A stretch of DNA of 64,000 nucleotides, from the NCBI GenBank assembly GCA_964431735.1, contig CAYSLJ010000002.1:44592-108591 (forward strand). Direction: 5' to 3'. The stretch comes from CALARM01 sp964431735 (GTDB lineage: Bacteria > Vulcanimicrobiota > SpSt-956 > JAKJGF01). Numbering within the stretch: the stretch's first letter is position 1; each line of letters starts with the position of its first letter. The notes below the pieces were generated by a model, which saw only the letters and a list, made by a program, of their open reading frames with translations, did no database searches and was not told the origin of the DNA. Below are positions 52,625-61,008 of the stretch, in pieces. A program made the translations under genes and the position numbers.

Positions 52625-53103
52625 AATTTTATATAATAGCAATATGTTCGTTGATACTAGATCAACTGACTAAATTTTTGATTCTCAATAAATTTTCCAG
52701 TTTACCTCCGGGTTATTCTGTGAAAATAATAGGTGATTTTTTTGTACTGACACTTGTGAGAAATGAAGGCACAGCCTTCGGAATGAAATTAATAACATCA
52801 CCGTGGCCTGTTCTTGTATCTACTTTATTTGTTTTCGGCCTCCTTACATATTATGTAATAAATAAATGTAAAGAGCCTTTTTTAGTGTACGGACTTTCCC
52901 TTATTCTCGGAGGAGCAGTCGGTAATCTGATTGACAGGTTCAGATTTGGCTCTGTAATAGATTTTCTTCATTTTAATTTCTGGCCTGTATTTAATGTAGC
53001 CGATATAGCAATTACTGTAGGCGTTGGCCTTATAATAATCAATCTCCTCTTTTATTCCAGGGAAAAAAAAACGAATCAAATAGAACTTGAACATGCCGGA
53101 TAA
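52621..53103 (+). CDS. lspA: Lipoprotein signal peptidase (signal peptidase II)
   Basis: Integral membrane aspartyl protease that removes lipoprotein signal peptides after Lgt action. The 160-residue protein shows DQLTKFLIL near the N-terminus, VRNEGTAFGM, and the catalytic-aspartate motifs GGAVGNLIDRF and VIDFLHF...FNVADIAI. About four transmembrane segments. The start overlaps the previous gene and lgt follows by 14 bp, so lipoprotein maturation genes are grouped. Confidence 0.96.
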   Translation: MKFYIIAICSLILDQLTKFLILNKFSSLPPGYSVKIIGDFFVLTLVRNEGTAFGMKLITSPWPVLVSTLFVFGLLTYYVINKCKEPFLVYGLSLILGGAVGNLIDRFRFGSVIDFLHFNFWPVFNVADIAITVGVGLIIINLLFYSREKKTNQIELEHAG

Positions 53104-53117
53104 AGTGGAGTGGTTTC

Positions 53118-54011
53118 ATGCACAGAATATTATTCACGTTAAAGATTCCCTATATAGGCCCTCTGGATATTTATACCTATGGAGTAGTAATGGTAATAGG
53201 ATTTATTATTGCACTTACATGGGCACTGAAATATTCAAAACCAAAAGATATAAAACCGGAAGAAGTAATGGATTTCAGTATATATCTCCTCATAAGCGGT
53301 ATAATAGGTGCAAGACTCATACATGTACTTATAAACTATCATGAATACAGTCTGTCAGATCCTCTTACAATAATCAATCTGCGCAAAGGAGGACTTGCCT
53401 GGTATGGCGCTCTAATTGGTGCCATAGCAGGAGGTTTCATTTATTCTAAAGTATCTAAAATATCTTTCTGGAAACTGGCCGATATGGTATCTGCTCCATC
53501 AATGGTAGGGCTTGCAATAGGGAGAATTGGCTGTTTTTTAAACGGGTGCTGTTACGGGAAACCTACAGATCTTCCGTGTGGAGTGGAGTTTCCTGAAACA
53601 TATCCGCCTGGAATTCCGCGTCATCCGACTCAAATATATGAATCGCTGCTGGATCTGGTAGTTTTTTATATACTTCATAAAATTATAGATAAAAAGAAAA
53701 AGTTTTATGGAGAAACCTTCTGTTATTTTATAGGCCTTTATTCACTTGTAAGATTTATAGTGGAATTTTTCAGGGAAACCTTTTCTTCCATACCTCCTGT
53801 AATGGGACTGACTGTAGCACAACTAACAGGTATAGGTCTCATTATTATAATAACGATAATAGGCATAAAAATATCAACATTACAGTCATGTAAGATAAAG
53901 TCACATAAGAAAAACATATCGGAATCTTTGAAAAAAAATCCTGTCAAAGAAAGCCCCGGTATTGAAGACGAAGATATAATGATATGTAAAAATGTGAAGG
54001 GTGAAGGGTAA
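53118..54011 (+). CDS. lgt: Prolipoprotein diacylglyceryl transferase
   Basis: Transfers diacylglycerol from phosphatidylglycerol to the lipobox cysteine. Seven transmembrane segments. Motifs: YTYGVVMVIGF, GARLIHVL, GGLAWYGALIGA, the Lgt signature GRIGCFLNGCCYGKPT, HPTQIYE and a C-terminal RFIVEFFRE. A ~45-residue hydrophilic tail (KSHKKNISESLKKNPVK) extends beyond the usual end, and its last residues VKGEG are encoded by GTGAAGG repeat units. Confidence 0.96.
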   Translation: MHRILFTLKIPYIGPLDIYTYGVVMVIGFIIALTWALKYSKPKDIKPEEVMDFSIYLLISGIIGARLIHVLINYHEYSLSDPLTIINLRKGGLAWYGALIGAIAGGFIYSKVSKISFWKLADMVSAPSMVGLAIGRIGCFLNGCCYGKPTDLPCGVEFPETYPPGIPRHPTQIYESLLDLVVFYILHKIIDKKKKFYGETFCYFIGLYSLVRFIVEFFRETFSSIPPVMGLTVAQLTGIGLIIIITIIGIKISTLQSCKIKSHKKNISESLKKNPVKESPGIEDEDIMICKNVKGEG

Positions 54012-54023
54012 AAGTGATATTTA

Positions 54024-54053
54024 CCATGCATCACGCATTACGTATTACGCATG
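54024..54053 (+). repeat. GTRAYGC heptad tract at the rluD start
   Basis: GCATCACGCATTACGTATTA and one more unit; the rluD ATG codon itself (CGCATGATG) is built from the last unit. Confidence 0.8.
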
Positions 54054-54965
54054 ATGAATACATATAACTTCAAAATATCCCACAATATAAAAAAAGAACG
54101 TATAGATATTTTTCTGTCCAGAGAACTATCCATCACAAGAACAAATGCCCGAAATCTTATAAATTCGGGATATATTCTATTAAACGGCAAAGAGGCAAAA
54201 CCTTCGGCTCAGGTAAGGATGAATGATGAAATTAATGCTTATATGCCGGAAGTAAAAGAAGTAGGATTAATACCTCAGGAAATATCTCTGGACATAATCT
54301 TTCAGGACAAACATGTAATTGTAATAAATAAACCTGCCGGTCTTGTAGTCCATCCTGCAAAAGGCCATCAGGATAATACCCTTGTAAATGCAGTATTGTT
54401 TCACTGTCATGATTTACAGGGTATACAGGGTGAGTTAAGGCCCGGCATAGTCCATCGCCTGGATAAAGACACATCAGGTGTAATGGTAATAGCAAAAAAT
54501 GAAGAGGCCCATCATTCTCTGGCAGAACAGATAAAAGACAGAAAGGTTTCAAAAGAGTATATGGCCATTGTAAAAGGAATTCCCTCTCCTCCCAAAGGTA
54601 TGATAAATGCCCCCATAGGAAGACACCCTGTACACAGAAAAAAAATGGCTGTCGTAGAATGCGGGAAAAAAGCCATTACCCGTTATACAGTAGAAAAGGA
54701 ATTTGCCGGTTTTTCTCTTTTAAAGGTAAAACTTCTCACAGGAAGAACACATCAGATAAGGGTACATCTGACTCATATAGGATTTCCCATACTCGGCGAT
54801 CCTGTTTACGGGAGACAAAAAAATGCTTTTGGCCTGACCAGACAGGCTCTTCATGCAAGTAAATTCGGTTTTACCCACCCTGCCACGAAAGAATGGGTGG
54901 AATTCACTGCACCCCTGGCAGAAGATATGAAAAATATTTTAGAGTTACTCGGAAATAGTGAGTAG
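54051..54965 (+). CDS. rluD: RluA/RluD-family 23S rRNA pseudouridine synthase
   Basis: Isomerises uridines in 23S rRNA. An N-terminal S4 RNA-binding domain (RIDIFLSRELSITRTNARNLI) precedes the catalytic domain with RPGIVHRLDKDTSGVMVIAK, which holds the catalytic Asp, plus VVHPAKGH and LLTGRTHQIRVH. Length is normal. The initiation codons lie inside a heptad tract and no Shine-Dalgarno is visible. The end NSE-stop is also from GTGAGTA units. Assignment to RluD rather than RluA/C rests on the S4 domain. Confidence 0.92.
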   Translation: MMNTYNFKISHNIKKERIDIFLSRELSITRTNARNLINSGYILLNGKEAKPSAQVRMNDEINAYMPEVKEVGLIPQEISLDIIFQDKHVIVINKPAGLVVHPAKGHQDNTLVNAVLFHCHDLQGIQGELRPGIVHRLDKDTSGVMVIAKNEEAHHSLAEQIKDRKVSKEYMAIVKGIPSPPKGMINAPIGRHPVHRKKMAVVECGKKAITRYTVEKEFAGFSLLKVKLLTGRTHQIRVHLTHIGFPILGDPVYGRQKNAFGLTRQALHASKFGFTHPATKEWVEFTAPLAEDMKNILELLGNSE

Positions 54966-55073
54966 TGAGTAGTGAGTCGTGAATAGTTAGTAGGTGCGAA
55001 CCACTGTGTTCGCCCGGTACCGTTGAAAATACGCATTACAAACCACCTGTCACGCATCACGCATCACGCATAA
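54957..55073. repeat. Composite repeat island between rluD and tgt
   Basis: GTGAGTA units (54957-54990), an inverted GGTACC hairpin copy (about 54994-55022, GGTGCGAACC-ACTGT-GTTCGCCC), then GCATCAC/GCATTAC units (55030-55073). All three repeat families occur together, as at 15.7-15.9 and 21.6 kb. Confidence 0.8.
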
Positions 55074-55088
55074 TGAAAGGAATAGATC

Positions 55089-56219
55089 ATGGAAAAAGAA
55101 CCTGAAAAATTCAAATTCGAATTATTATATAAAAGCACTGAAAACAGCGCCCGTCTGGGTAAATTAACAACACCCCACGGAACAATAGAAACACCGGTTT
55201 TTATGCCTGTAGGCACTCAGGCCACGGTAAAAGCCCTTACATCACAGGAACTCTTAGATATGAATGTTTCAATTATACTCGGAAATACTTACCATCTTTA
55301 TCTTCAGCCCGGCCTTGACATAATATCTGCCGGAGGAGGACTTCATAAATTTATGGACTGGCATGGCCCCATACTTACAGATAGTGGCGGATTTCAGGTG
55401 TTCAGCCTTCAGGACTTACGGGATATAACAGAAGAAGGTGTTCTGTTCCGTTCCCATCTGGATGGTTCAAGCCATTATTTTACACCTGAAAAGGTAGTTG
55501 AAATACAAAAAGTTCTCGGCTCTGATATTATGATGCCTTTAGATGAATGTATTCCCTATCCATGTGATTATAAACATGCGGAAAAAGCTTTGAGACTTAC
55601 TACAAAATGGGCGAAAATATGTAAAGAAAGTGTGCCGGAAGATTCTCTTCAAACACTCTTCGGTATAGTTCAGGGAGGTATGTATAAAGATCTGAGAAAA
55701 CGATCTGCCATGGAACTTATGGAAATAGATTTTAAAGGTTATTCCATAGGAGGGCTCAGTGTGGGAGAACCGAAAGATATAATGCTTGATGTACTTGAAC
55801 ATACTGTTCCCCTTCTTCCCGAACATAAACCCCGTTATCTTATGGGAGTGGGAACACCTGAAGATTTCTTTTACTGTGTGGAAAGAGGTATTGATATGTT
55901 TGACTGCGTTTTTCCGACAAGAATAGCAAGAAATGGAAGTGCCTTTACAGGAGAAGGAAAAATAAATATAAAGAATGAAAAATTTAATAAAGATCAGACA
56001 CCTCTTGAGGAAGGCTGTACATGTTACACCTGCACACACCATACAAAATCTTATTTGAGACATCTATTTAAAGCAGATGAAATACTGGGACCGAGGCTTA
56101 TGACCTATCATAATGTGCATTTTATTATGGAACTTATGAAAAAAATAAGAAATTCTATAAAAGAAGGAACTTTTAATAAATATAAAGAGAATTTTCTTGA
56201 GAAATATCAGAATAAGTAA
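55089..56219 (+). CDS. tgt: tRNA-guanine transglycosylase
   Basis: Exchanges G34 of GUN tRNAs for preQ1 in queuosine synthesis. The 376-residue TIM barrel shows TPVFMPVGTQATVKALT, LGNTYHLYLQPG, LTDSGGFQVFSL with the catalytic Asp, GIVQGG, GGLSVGEP, MGVGTPEDF and the C-terminal zinc site CTCYTC...H. Nucleophile region DCVFPTRIARNG is present. Start ATG 55089 follows AAAGGAA. Confidence 0.97.
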   Translation: MEKEPEKFKFELLYKSTENSARLGKLTTPHGTIETPVFMPVGTQATVKALTSQELLDMNVSIILGNTYHLYLQPGLDIISAGGGLHKFMDWHGPILTDSGGFQVFSLQDLRDITEEGVLFRSHLDGSSHYFTPEKVVEIQKVLGSDIMMPLDECIPYPCDYKHAEKALRLTTKWAKICKESVPEDSLQTLFGIVQGGMYKDLRKRSAMELMEIDFKGYSIGGLSVGEPKDIMLDVLEHTVPLLPEHKPRYLMGVGTPEDFFYCVERGIDMFDCVFPTRIARNGSAFTGEGKINIKNEKFNKDQTPLEEGCTCYTCTHHTKSYLRHLFKADEILGPRLMTYHNVHFIMELMKKIRNSIKEGTFNKYKENFLEKYQNK

Positions 56220-56226
56220 TGCAGAA

Positions 56227-56265
56227 AACTAATAAAGTAACGGGAAATCCGTTACTTTATTAGTT
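56227..56265. terminator. Bidirectional terminator between convergent genes
   Basis: Perfect 17-bp stem AACTAATAAAGTAACGG / CCGTTACTTTATTAGTT with loop GAAAT. A T-run follows on the minus strand; tgt and the secreted-protein gene converge here. Confidence 0.85.
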
Positions 56266-56297
56266 ACACCTGTATTTTATAATTTTTCAACCGTTTT

Positions 56298-56780
56298 TTA
56301 TTCTGTTTTCTCCTTAATAACTTCTTCTTTACCGGTATTCTCATCGGTTTTCTCCTCAGTTACATTTTTACCGGTTTGTTCTTCAATAAATTTTATCAAA
56401 TCTTCTATATTAGCCAGAAGTACATGCTCTCTCTTTACAGAATCGCCTTTAATGGCTGCCTCCTTATATTCAACAAGTTTATCATATAAAAGAGATACAT
56501 CCTTTTGAACATGTTCATCTTTGCTATCAATAAGTTTTTTCAATTCTTTTGTTTCTTCCTCCATAAACTGCCTCAATTCAGTTGCCTTTTCAGGACACGG
56601 AATTTCACTCAGCTCATCATTTAATTCCTTTATTCTATCCATAAGACGATCATAAAGTTCCTCCATACAGGAAATCCCTGTAAGATTTGGCATTACATTG
56701 ACAGGGTCTCCATGGCGGGCAAATGAAGCAGACAGACTCAATAAAAAGAATAATAAAGTCAAAATTAAAAATTTCTTCAC
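56298..56780 (-). CDS. Secreted helical hypothetical protein
   Basis: Signal peptide (KKFLILTLLFFLLSLSASFA) then an almost entirely alpha-helical, Glu/Lys-rich 138-residue body with two cysteines (GISCMEELYD and EIPCPEK) that could form a disulfide. The tail is low-complexity EEKTDENTGKEEVIKEKTE. Not recognised. AAGG-rich ribosome site precedes ATG 56780. Confidence 0.75.
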   Translation of the reverse strand: MKKFLILTLLFFLLSLSASFARHGDPVNVMPNLTGISCMEELYDRLMDRIKELNDELSEIPCPEKATELRQFMEEETKELKKLIDSKDEHVQKDVSLLYDKLVEYKEAAIKGDSVKREHVLLANIEDLIKFIEEQTGKNVTEEKTDENTGKEEVIKEKTE

Positions 56781-56995
56781 CTTTCTTCTCCTTTCCAGAT
56801 AATTATAAAATACAGGTTTTATTTAATTTCTATAAATCAAAATATTTTCCTTCTCTTCAGTAATCATTGTGATAACAATAAAGATATGATAAAATAATTT
56901 CTACAGTGAAAATGGGAATAAAAAGGTTCTGGAAATTCAACAATAATCCCGGCGAATTTCAGATATTCTGCACACATATAAAAAGGAGATTTTTA

Positions 56996-57709
56996 ATGAA
57001 AGAATATAAAATAAAACTAGGTGAAGTACCTGCGCTCATAGTGCACAGAAAGAGCATAGAAAAAGCGGCAGAAAAAGGTACAATTCTTTTCTATCATGGT
57101 CTTAAAGCATGTAAAGAAACTAATATGAAGGAACTTGCAAGTCTTGCAGAGAGAGGATTTCTTGCTGCAGGCATAGATAATATTGGACATGGAGAAAGAG
57201 CATACAGTGATTTTGAAGAAAGAATGAAAAAAAATAATTCTTTTGAAGAAACTTTTCTCTCTATGGTTCAAGGGACTGCAGAAGAAATTCCTGCTGTAAT
57301 CGATGAACTTGTTAAAAAAGGACTTGCAGATCCTGAAAAAATAGGTGTCTGCGGTATTTCTATGGGAGGCTACATAACCTATGGTTCGATTCTCTATGAA
57401 AAAAGAATAAAGGCAATAGCACCTGTTCTTGGCTCTCCTAAATGGAAATCTTCCATCAATTCAAGTCCGCAGAATCATCCGGAAAAATTTTATCCCGTAG
57501 CACTGCTTGCCCAGAACGCCGGGCAGGACAGCTGTGTTCCGTCGCAGTTTGCCAGAGATTTTCACGAAGTGCTTATTCCCTACTATAAAAAATCTCCTGA
57601 AAGAATTTCTTATATTGAATATCCACAGTCAAATCATTTTATGATCGAAGAAGAATGGAACGAGCTGTGGGAAAATGTAATTGTCTGGTTTGAAAAATTT
57701 CTCAATTGA
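56996..57709 (+). CDS. Alpha/beta hydrolase (dienelactone hydrolase/prolyl-oligopeptidase-like)
   Basis: A cytoplasmic 237-residue serine hydrolase. It shows FYHGLKAC (oxyanion region), AAGIDNIGHG, the nucleophile elbow GVCGISMGGY, a later Asp in AGQDSCVP and a C-terminal His in QSNHFM, giving the Ser-Asp-His triad. ATG 56996 is chosen because AAAAGGAGAT precedes it; the frame is open further upstream to 56906 but the extra part is not hydrolase-like. The substrate is unknown. Confidence 0.86.
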   Translation: MKEYKIKLGEVPALIVHRKSIEKAAEKGTILFYHGLKACKETNMKELASLAERGFLAAGIDNIGHGERAYSDFEERMKKNNSFEETFLSMVQGTAEEIPAVIDELVKKGLADPEKIGVCGISMGGYITYGSILYEKRIKAIAPVLGSPKWKSSINSSPQNHPEKFYPVALLAQNAGQDSCVPSQFARDFHEVLIPYYKKSPERISYIEYPQSNHFMIEEEWNELWENVIVWFEKFLN

Positions 57710-57733
57710 TGAATAATATTTTATAGTTTATTT

Positions 57734-57768
57734 CAGTGACCGGTCTGCTCACCGGTCACTGCTCACTG
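57734..57768. repeat. Hairpin of GTGACCG-type units between convergent genes
   Basis: CAGTGACCGG / CCGGTCACTG is a perfect 10-bp stem, followed by GCTCACTG. It supplies the fumC stop (TGA) and may terminate both genes. Confidence 0.65.
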
Positions 57769-57771
57769 TTT

Positions 57772-59178
57772 TCACTCTTCCGTCCTGACCATTTTCTCAG
57801 GTCTTACGACAGAAGAAAATTCTTCTTCTGTAAGAAATCCAAGTTCAACACAGGCTTCCTTTAACGTTTTTCCTTCATTATAAGCCTTGAGAGCAATCTG
57901 TGCCGCCCTGTCATAACCTATAACAGGTGAAAGAGCTGTGACAAGCATAAGGGAATTATTTAAATAAGTGTCAATTTTCTCTTTATTTGCCTTAAGACCT
58001 CTTATACAGTAATCAGTAAACTTTCTGCAGCAGTCAGTAAGAAGTCTTATAGAATGTAATAGATTATAGATAATTACAGGTTTAAATACATTCAGTTCAA
58101 AATTACCCTGACTCGCTGCCACTGTTATAGCAGTATCATTTCCTATTACCTGAGCACATACCATAGTTAAGGCTTCGCACTGTGTCGGGTTTACCTTACC
58201 GGGCATGATGGAAGAGCCCGGTTCATTTGGCGGGAGTATGAGTTCAGAAAGTCCGCATCTGGGACCGGAGCCGAGCCAGCGGATATCATTTGCCAGTTTC
58301 ATTAAAGAACATGCTGTGGTTTTTAAAGCTCCACTGGTCATAACAAGAGGATCATGACAGGAAAGGGCAGAAAATTTATTCTTTGCAGGAACAAAAGGGA
58401 GATAAGTAAAATGTGAAATTTTTCTAGCCACTCTTGAAGAAAATTCAGGGTGGGTATTGACTCCTGTTCCTACAGCAGTACCGCCTATGGCAAGTTCATA
58501 TATATCTGGCAGTGTTTCCTTAATCCGTTCTATATCCTGTTCAAGCTGTGACACATAAGAGGAAAATTCCTGTCCTAAAGTCAAAGGTACTGCGTCCATA
58601 AGATGGGTTCTTCCGATTTTTATAATATGCTCAAATTCTTTTGACTTTTCAGAAAGATCGTCTACAAGATACATTAAAGACGGTATAAGTCTGTTAAAAA
58701 TCTCTTCTCCTGCAGCAATGTGCATAGCAGAAGGGAAGGTATCATTTGAAGACTGCCCCATATTCACATCATCATTCGGATGGACAGGTTTTTTACTTCC
58801 CATTACCCCTCCTGCTATTTCTATTGCTCTGTTAGAAATAACTTCATTTATATTCATATTCGTCTGAGTTCCACTCCCTGTCTGCCAGATACTCAGAGGG
58901 AAATGGTCATTCAGTTTTCCTTCAATTACTTCCTGTGATGCCTGAATAATAAGGCTGGCTTTTTCCTCCGAAAGTTTACCGAGTTCCAGATTAGCCTGTG
59001 CACAGGCGCATTTTAAAATACCGAAGGCCCTTATTAATTCCGCCGGTATAATATCATAACCTGCAGGGAAATGTACAATTGCCCTCTGTGTCTGTGATCC
59101 CCAGTATTTATCGGAAGGAACGTCTATGGAACCCATAGTGTCATATTCAATACGGGTAGAGTTTTTATTGTGTGCCAT
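57772..59178 (-). CDS. fumC: Class II fumarate hydratase
   Basis: Iron-independent fumarase interconverting fumarate and malate. The ~468-residue protein shows GSGTQTNMNINEVISNRA, HPNDDVNMGQSSNDTFPSAMH, KIGRTHLMDAVPLTLGQEF and the SS-loop GSSIMPGKVNPTQCEALTM; the TQCEA form separates it from aspartate ammonia-lyase. ATG 59178 is chosen because GAGGAGGT lies 8 bp upstream; the open frame to 59244 is not family-like. No other TCA gene is in the window. Confidence 0.95.
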   Translation of the reverse strand: MAHNKNSTRIEYDTMGSIDVPSDKYWGSQTQRAIVHFPAGYDIIPAELIRAFGILKCACAQANLELGKLSEEKASLIIQASQEVIEGKLNDHFPLSIWQTGSGTQTNMNINEVISNRAIEIAGGVMGSKKPVHPNDDVNMGQSSNDTFPSAMHIAAGEEIFNRLIPSLMYLVDDLSEKSKEFEHIIKIGRTHLMDAVPLTLGQEFSSYVSQLEQDIERIKETLPDIYELAIGGTAVGTGVNTHPEFSSRVARKISHFTYLPFVPAKNKFSALSCHDPLVMTSGALKTTACSLMKLANDIRWLGSGPRCGLSELILPPNEPGSSIMPGKVNPTQCEALTMVCAQVIGNDTAITVAASQGNFELNVFKPVIIYNLLHSIRLLTDCCRKFTDYCIRGLKANKEKIDTYLNNSLMLVTALSPVIGYDRAAQIALKAYNEGKTLKEACVELGFLTEEEFSSVVRPEKMVRTEE

Positions 59179-59279
59179 TTTTATTACCTCCTCACAGTTT
59201 ATCAGGAATAATCTCATCATATCTTGTTTCGTAATAGAATGCAATACCTGTAATCAGAGCTATTTCCTTAAAAATATTT

Positions 59280-59870
59280 TTACTCTCTTTTATCAATAAT
59301 TTTAAATATAATAATACCGGTAAAAGTCATATGAACATATATCAACAGATTTATCAAAATAAGACATAACTTGGCCAGACCGGTTAATGGTATAATATCG
59401 TTGTTATTTCCTGTAATACAGGATGTAATAAAATAGAGAATATCTATAAATACATATGATCTATGTTCAAATTTTATAAAATTATTATATACTCCTGATA
59501 AAGAAAATATGATAAGTGTAAAAGATAACAGAGATGACAGAAAATAAATCACTGCCATTATCATATCAATCTTTGTAGGACGATAGTCTCTGGCGAATAT
59601 CTTTTTTGTCAGTAATAAAAAATTCGGAGTAATGAGAATAAAATAAAAGACTAAAGATATTATTCCTATAACAGTATAATAACTTCTTCCCTTCAGATAA
59701 GGCATGATATGTTTAACATGATTATAAAAGAGTGTACTATAATAAAGCCGGCATTCTAAAGGAACAAAAATATATAATAATACACCGAGAACACATAAAA
59801 AAAATACGGATAATAAAATTATAGTTTTATTAAAAGAATTTTGTTTCTGTTTTTTAGATTTTCTTGCCAT
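59280..59870 (-). CDS. Membrane protein with four transmembrane segments
   Basis: A 196-residue protein with a basic N-terminus (RKSKKQKQNS) and four hydrophobic segments (TIILLSVFFLCVLGVLLYIF, TVIGIISLVFYFILI, AVIYFLSSLLSFTLIIF, LAKLCLILINLLIYVHM). No motif recognised. It is divergent from the gene at 60277, with repeat elements between them. Confidence 0.7.
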   Translation of the reverse strand: MARKSKKQKQNSFNKTIILLSVFFLCVLGVLLYIFVPLECRLYYSTLFYNHVKHIMPYLKGRSYYTVIGIISLVFYFILITPNFLLLTKKIFARDYRPTKIDMIMAVIYFLSSLLSFTLIIFSLSGVYNNFIKFEHRSYVFIDILYFITSCITGNNNDIIPLTGLAKLCLILINLLIYVHMTFTGIIIFKIIDKRE

Positions 59871-59996
59871 ATTTAATTAGAAATATTCAAGAAAAAACTT
59901 TATTAACCTTTTATCTGTAAAAAAATTACTATATTTCGCTCCAATGGAACAGGCTCCTATAAGATATTATATAGTGTATTTCATAGCATATTATAA

Positions 59997-60097
59997 TTTA
60001 CTGAGATAAGCATAAATAATACATATATGCTTCTCGTGACGCGTAACGCGTAACGGGAGGAAAACGTTTATTACATGCTTATGCTCAGGTCAGTAAA
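59997..60097. mobile_element. MITE-like palindrome with central heptads, copy 1
   Basis: TTTACTGA and TCAGTAAA end a 101-bp imperfect palindrome (AGCATAA / TTATGCT inside) whose centre is GTGACGCGTAACGCGTAACG. A related copy is at 60997-61095. Confidence 0.7.
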
Positions 60098-60102
60098 TAA
60101 TT

Positions 60103-60174
60103 CGTAATGCGTAAAGCGTGATGCGTAATGGGTTATTATCTCTTCGCATCACGCATCATGCTTTACGCATTACG
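60103..60174. repeat. GTRAYGC heptad hairpin with matched variant units
   Basis: CGTAATGCGTAAAGCGTGAT and the inverse ending CATGCTTTACGCATTACG share the rare AAAG/CTTT unit at the same position. The loop GGGTTATTATCTCTTC matches that of the hairpin at 1981-2059. Confidence 0.92.
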
Positions 60175-60276
60175 AGATCATTAATTATAGATTGTTGTGA
60201 AACTAACTATAATTTATGTTAACCATAGAACATACTAATACGTCTAATAAAAAAAACACAAAGGAGGCTCAATGTT

Positions 60277-60771
60277 ATGAAGAGAATAAAAAAGGGTCTT
60301 ATTCTATCATCAATTGTATTACTCACTCTTTTTATGTTATCCCAGATAAGCATATCTTTCAGAGACAACTGTTTTGTCTCGAAAGTTTTCTCTGCCGCCA
60401 TACACCAATTAAAGGTATATGTAGACGGAAAAGAAACAGACCTTGTCTGTGAAGAGCAGAAAGATCTTTATATGTTACCTTTATCTCTTCCTTTCAAAGA
60501 AGGGGAAAATAAATGGGAAATCACTATCAATTATGATAAAGAGGGTAAAAAAGTTGATCTTATAAGACAGTATCATGGTCCTGAAGATCTGCTTAAAACA
60601 AGAGGAGAAGATGGTAAAGTTACCTGCGTATGGTGTGACGGAGACAAGAAATGCCATTACTGCAGCCCTGTGGGGTCAGGCAATTCTTCTTCCATGGAAG
60701 GAGAAAGATGTGGAGTATGTCTTGGCAGCGGCAAATGTTCCGCCTGCGACGGTACTGGTAAAACCTGGTAA
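60277..60771 (+). CDS. Exported protein with DnaJ-like CxxC zinc-binding tail
   Basis: A 164-residue protein with an N-terminal membrane/signal segment (LILSSIVLLTLFMLSQISISF), a beta-rich middle (LKVYVDGKETDLV, WEITINYDKEGKK) and a C-terminal tail with four CxxC-type motifs: CVWCDG, CHYC, CGVCLGSG and CSACDGTG. The CxxCxGxG pattern is that of DnaJ-type zinc ribbons, so two structural zincs are likely. It lies between two copies of a MITE-like palindrome. ATG 60277 follows AAAGGAGG. Function unknown. Confidence 0.75.
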   Translation: MKRIKKGLILSSIVLLTLFMLSQISISFRDNCFVSKVFSAAIHQLKVYVDGKETDLVCEEQKDLYMLPLSLPFKEGENKWEITINYDKEGKKVDLIRQYHGPEDLLKTRGEDGKVTCVWCDGDKKCHYCSPVGSGNSSSMEGERCGVCLGSGKCSACDGTGKTW

Positions 60772-60852
60772 ACATTTATCTAAAAAAACCGAAGATTACA
60801 CTCTCTGTAGCTGATAGGCTTAAGGGGAGATGAATTCGGAGTCCTCGAAATA

Positions 60853-60880
60853 TTGACCGAAGTAAATTTATGGGTATAAT
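60853..60880 (+). promoter_or_regulatory. Strong sigma-70 promoter with no ORF downstream
   Basis: TTGACC, 16-bp spacer, TATAAT. Transcription would start near 60887, inside a gap with no reading frame. Confidence 0.75.
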
Positions 60881-60886
60881 AATATT

Positions 60887-61008
60887 ATCAGGTCAGGGCT
60901 GCATTCTGTGGGTAAAGCCCCATTAAGCCCCGCCATTGTGAGGGCTTAATGGAGTAAGCAGTCAACCTGGAATAGGTATTTCCTTTATCAATATAATTAC
61001 TGACCTGA
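60887..61008 (+). ncRNA. Candidate structured small RNA
   Basis: Downstream of the promoter at 60853. The segment has an 11-bp perfect hairpin CCATTAAGCCC / GGGCTTAATGG (60920-60952), a closing pair CAGGT / ACCTG and CTGC / GCAG around it, and a longer option TCAGGTCAG (60888-60896) with CTGACCTGA (61000-61008). It matches no RNA family that I recognise. The 3' part overlaps the MITE-like copy at 60997. Confidence 0.45.

Noticed and set aside
60887..61008. SRP RNA or 6S RNA
   Set aside because: The SRP GGAAG tetraloop and AGCAG asymmetric loop are not present, and the length and bulge pattern do not suit 6S RNA.
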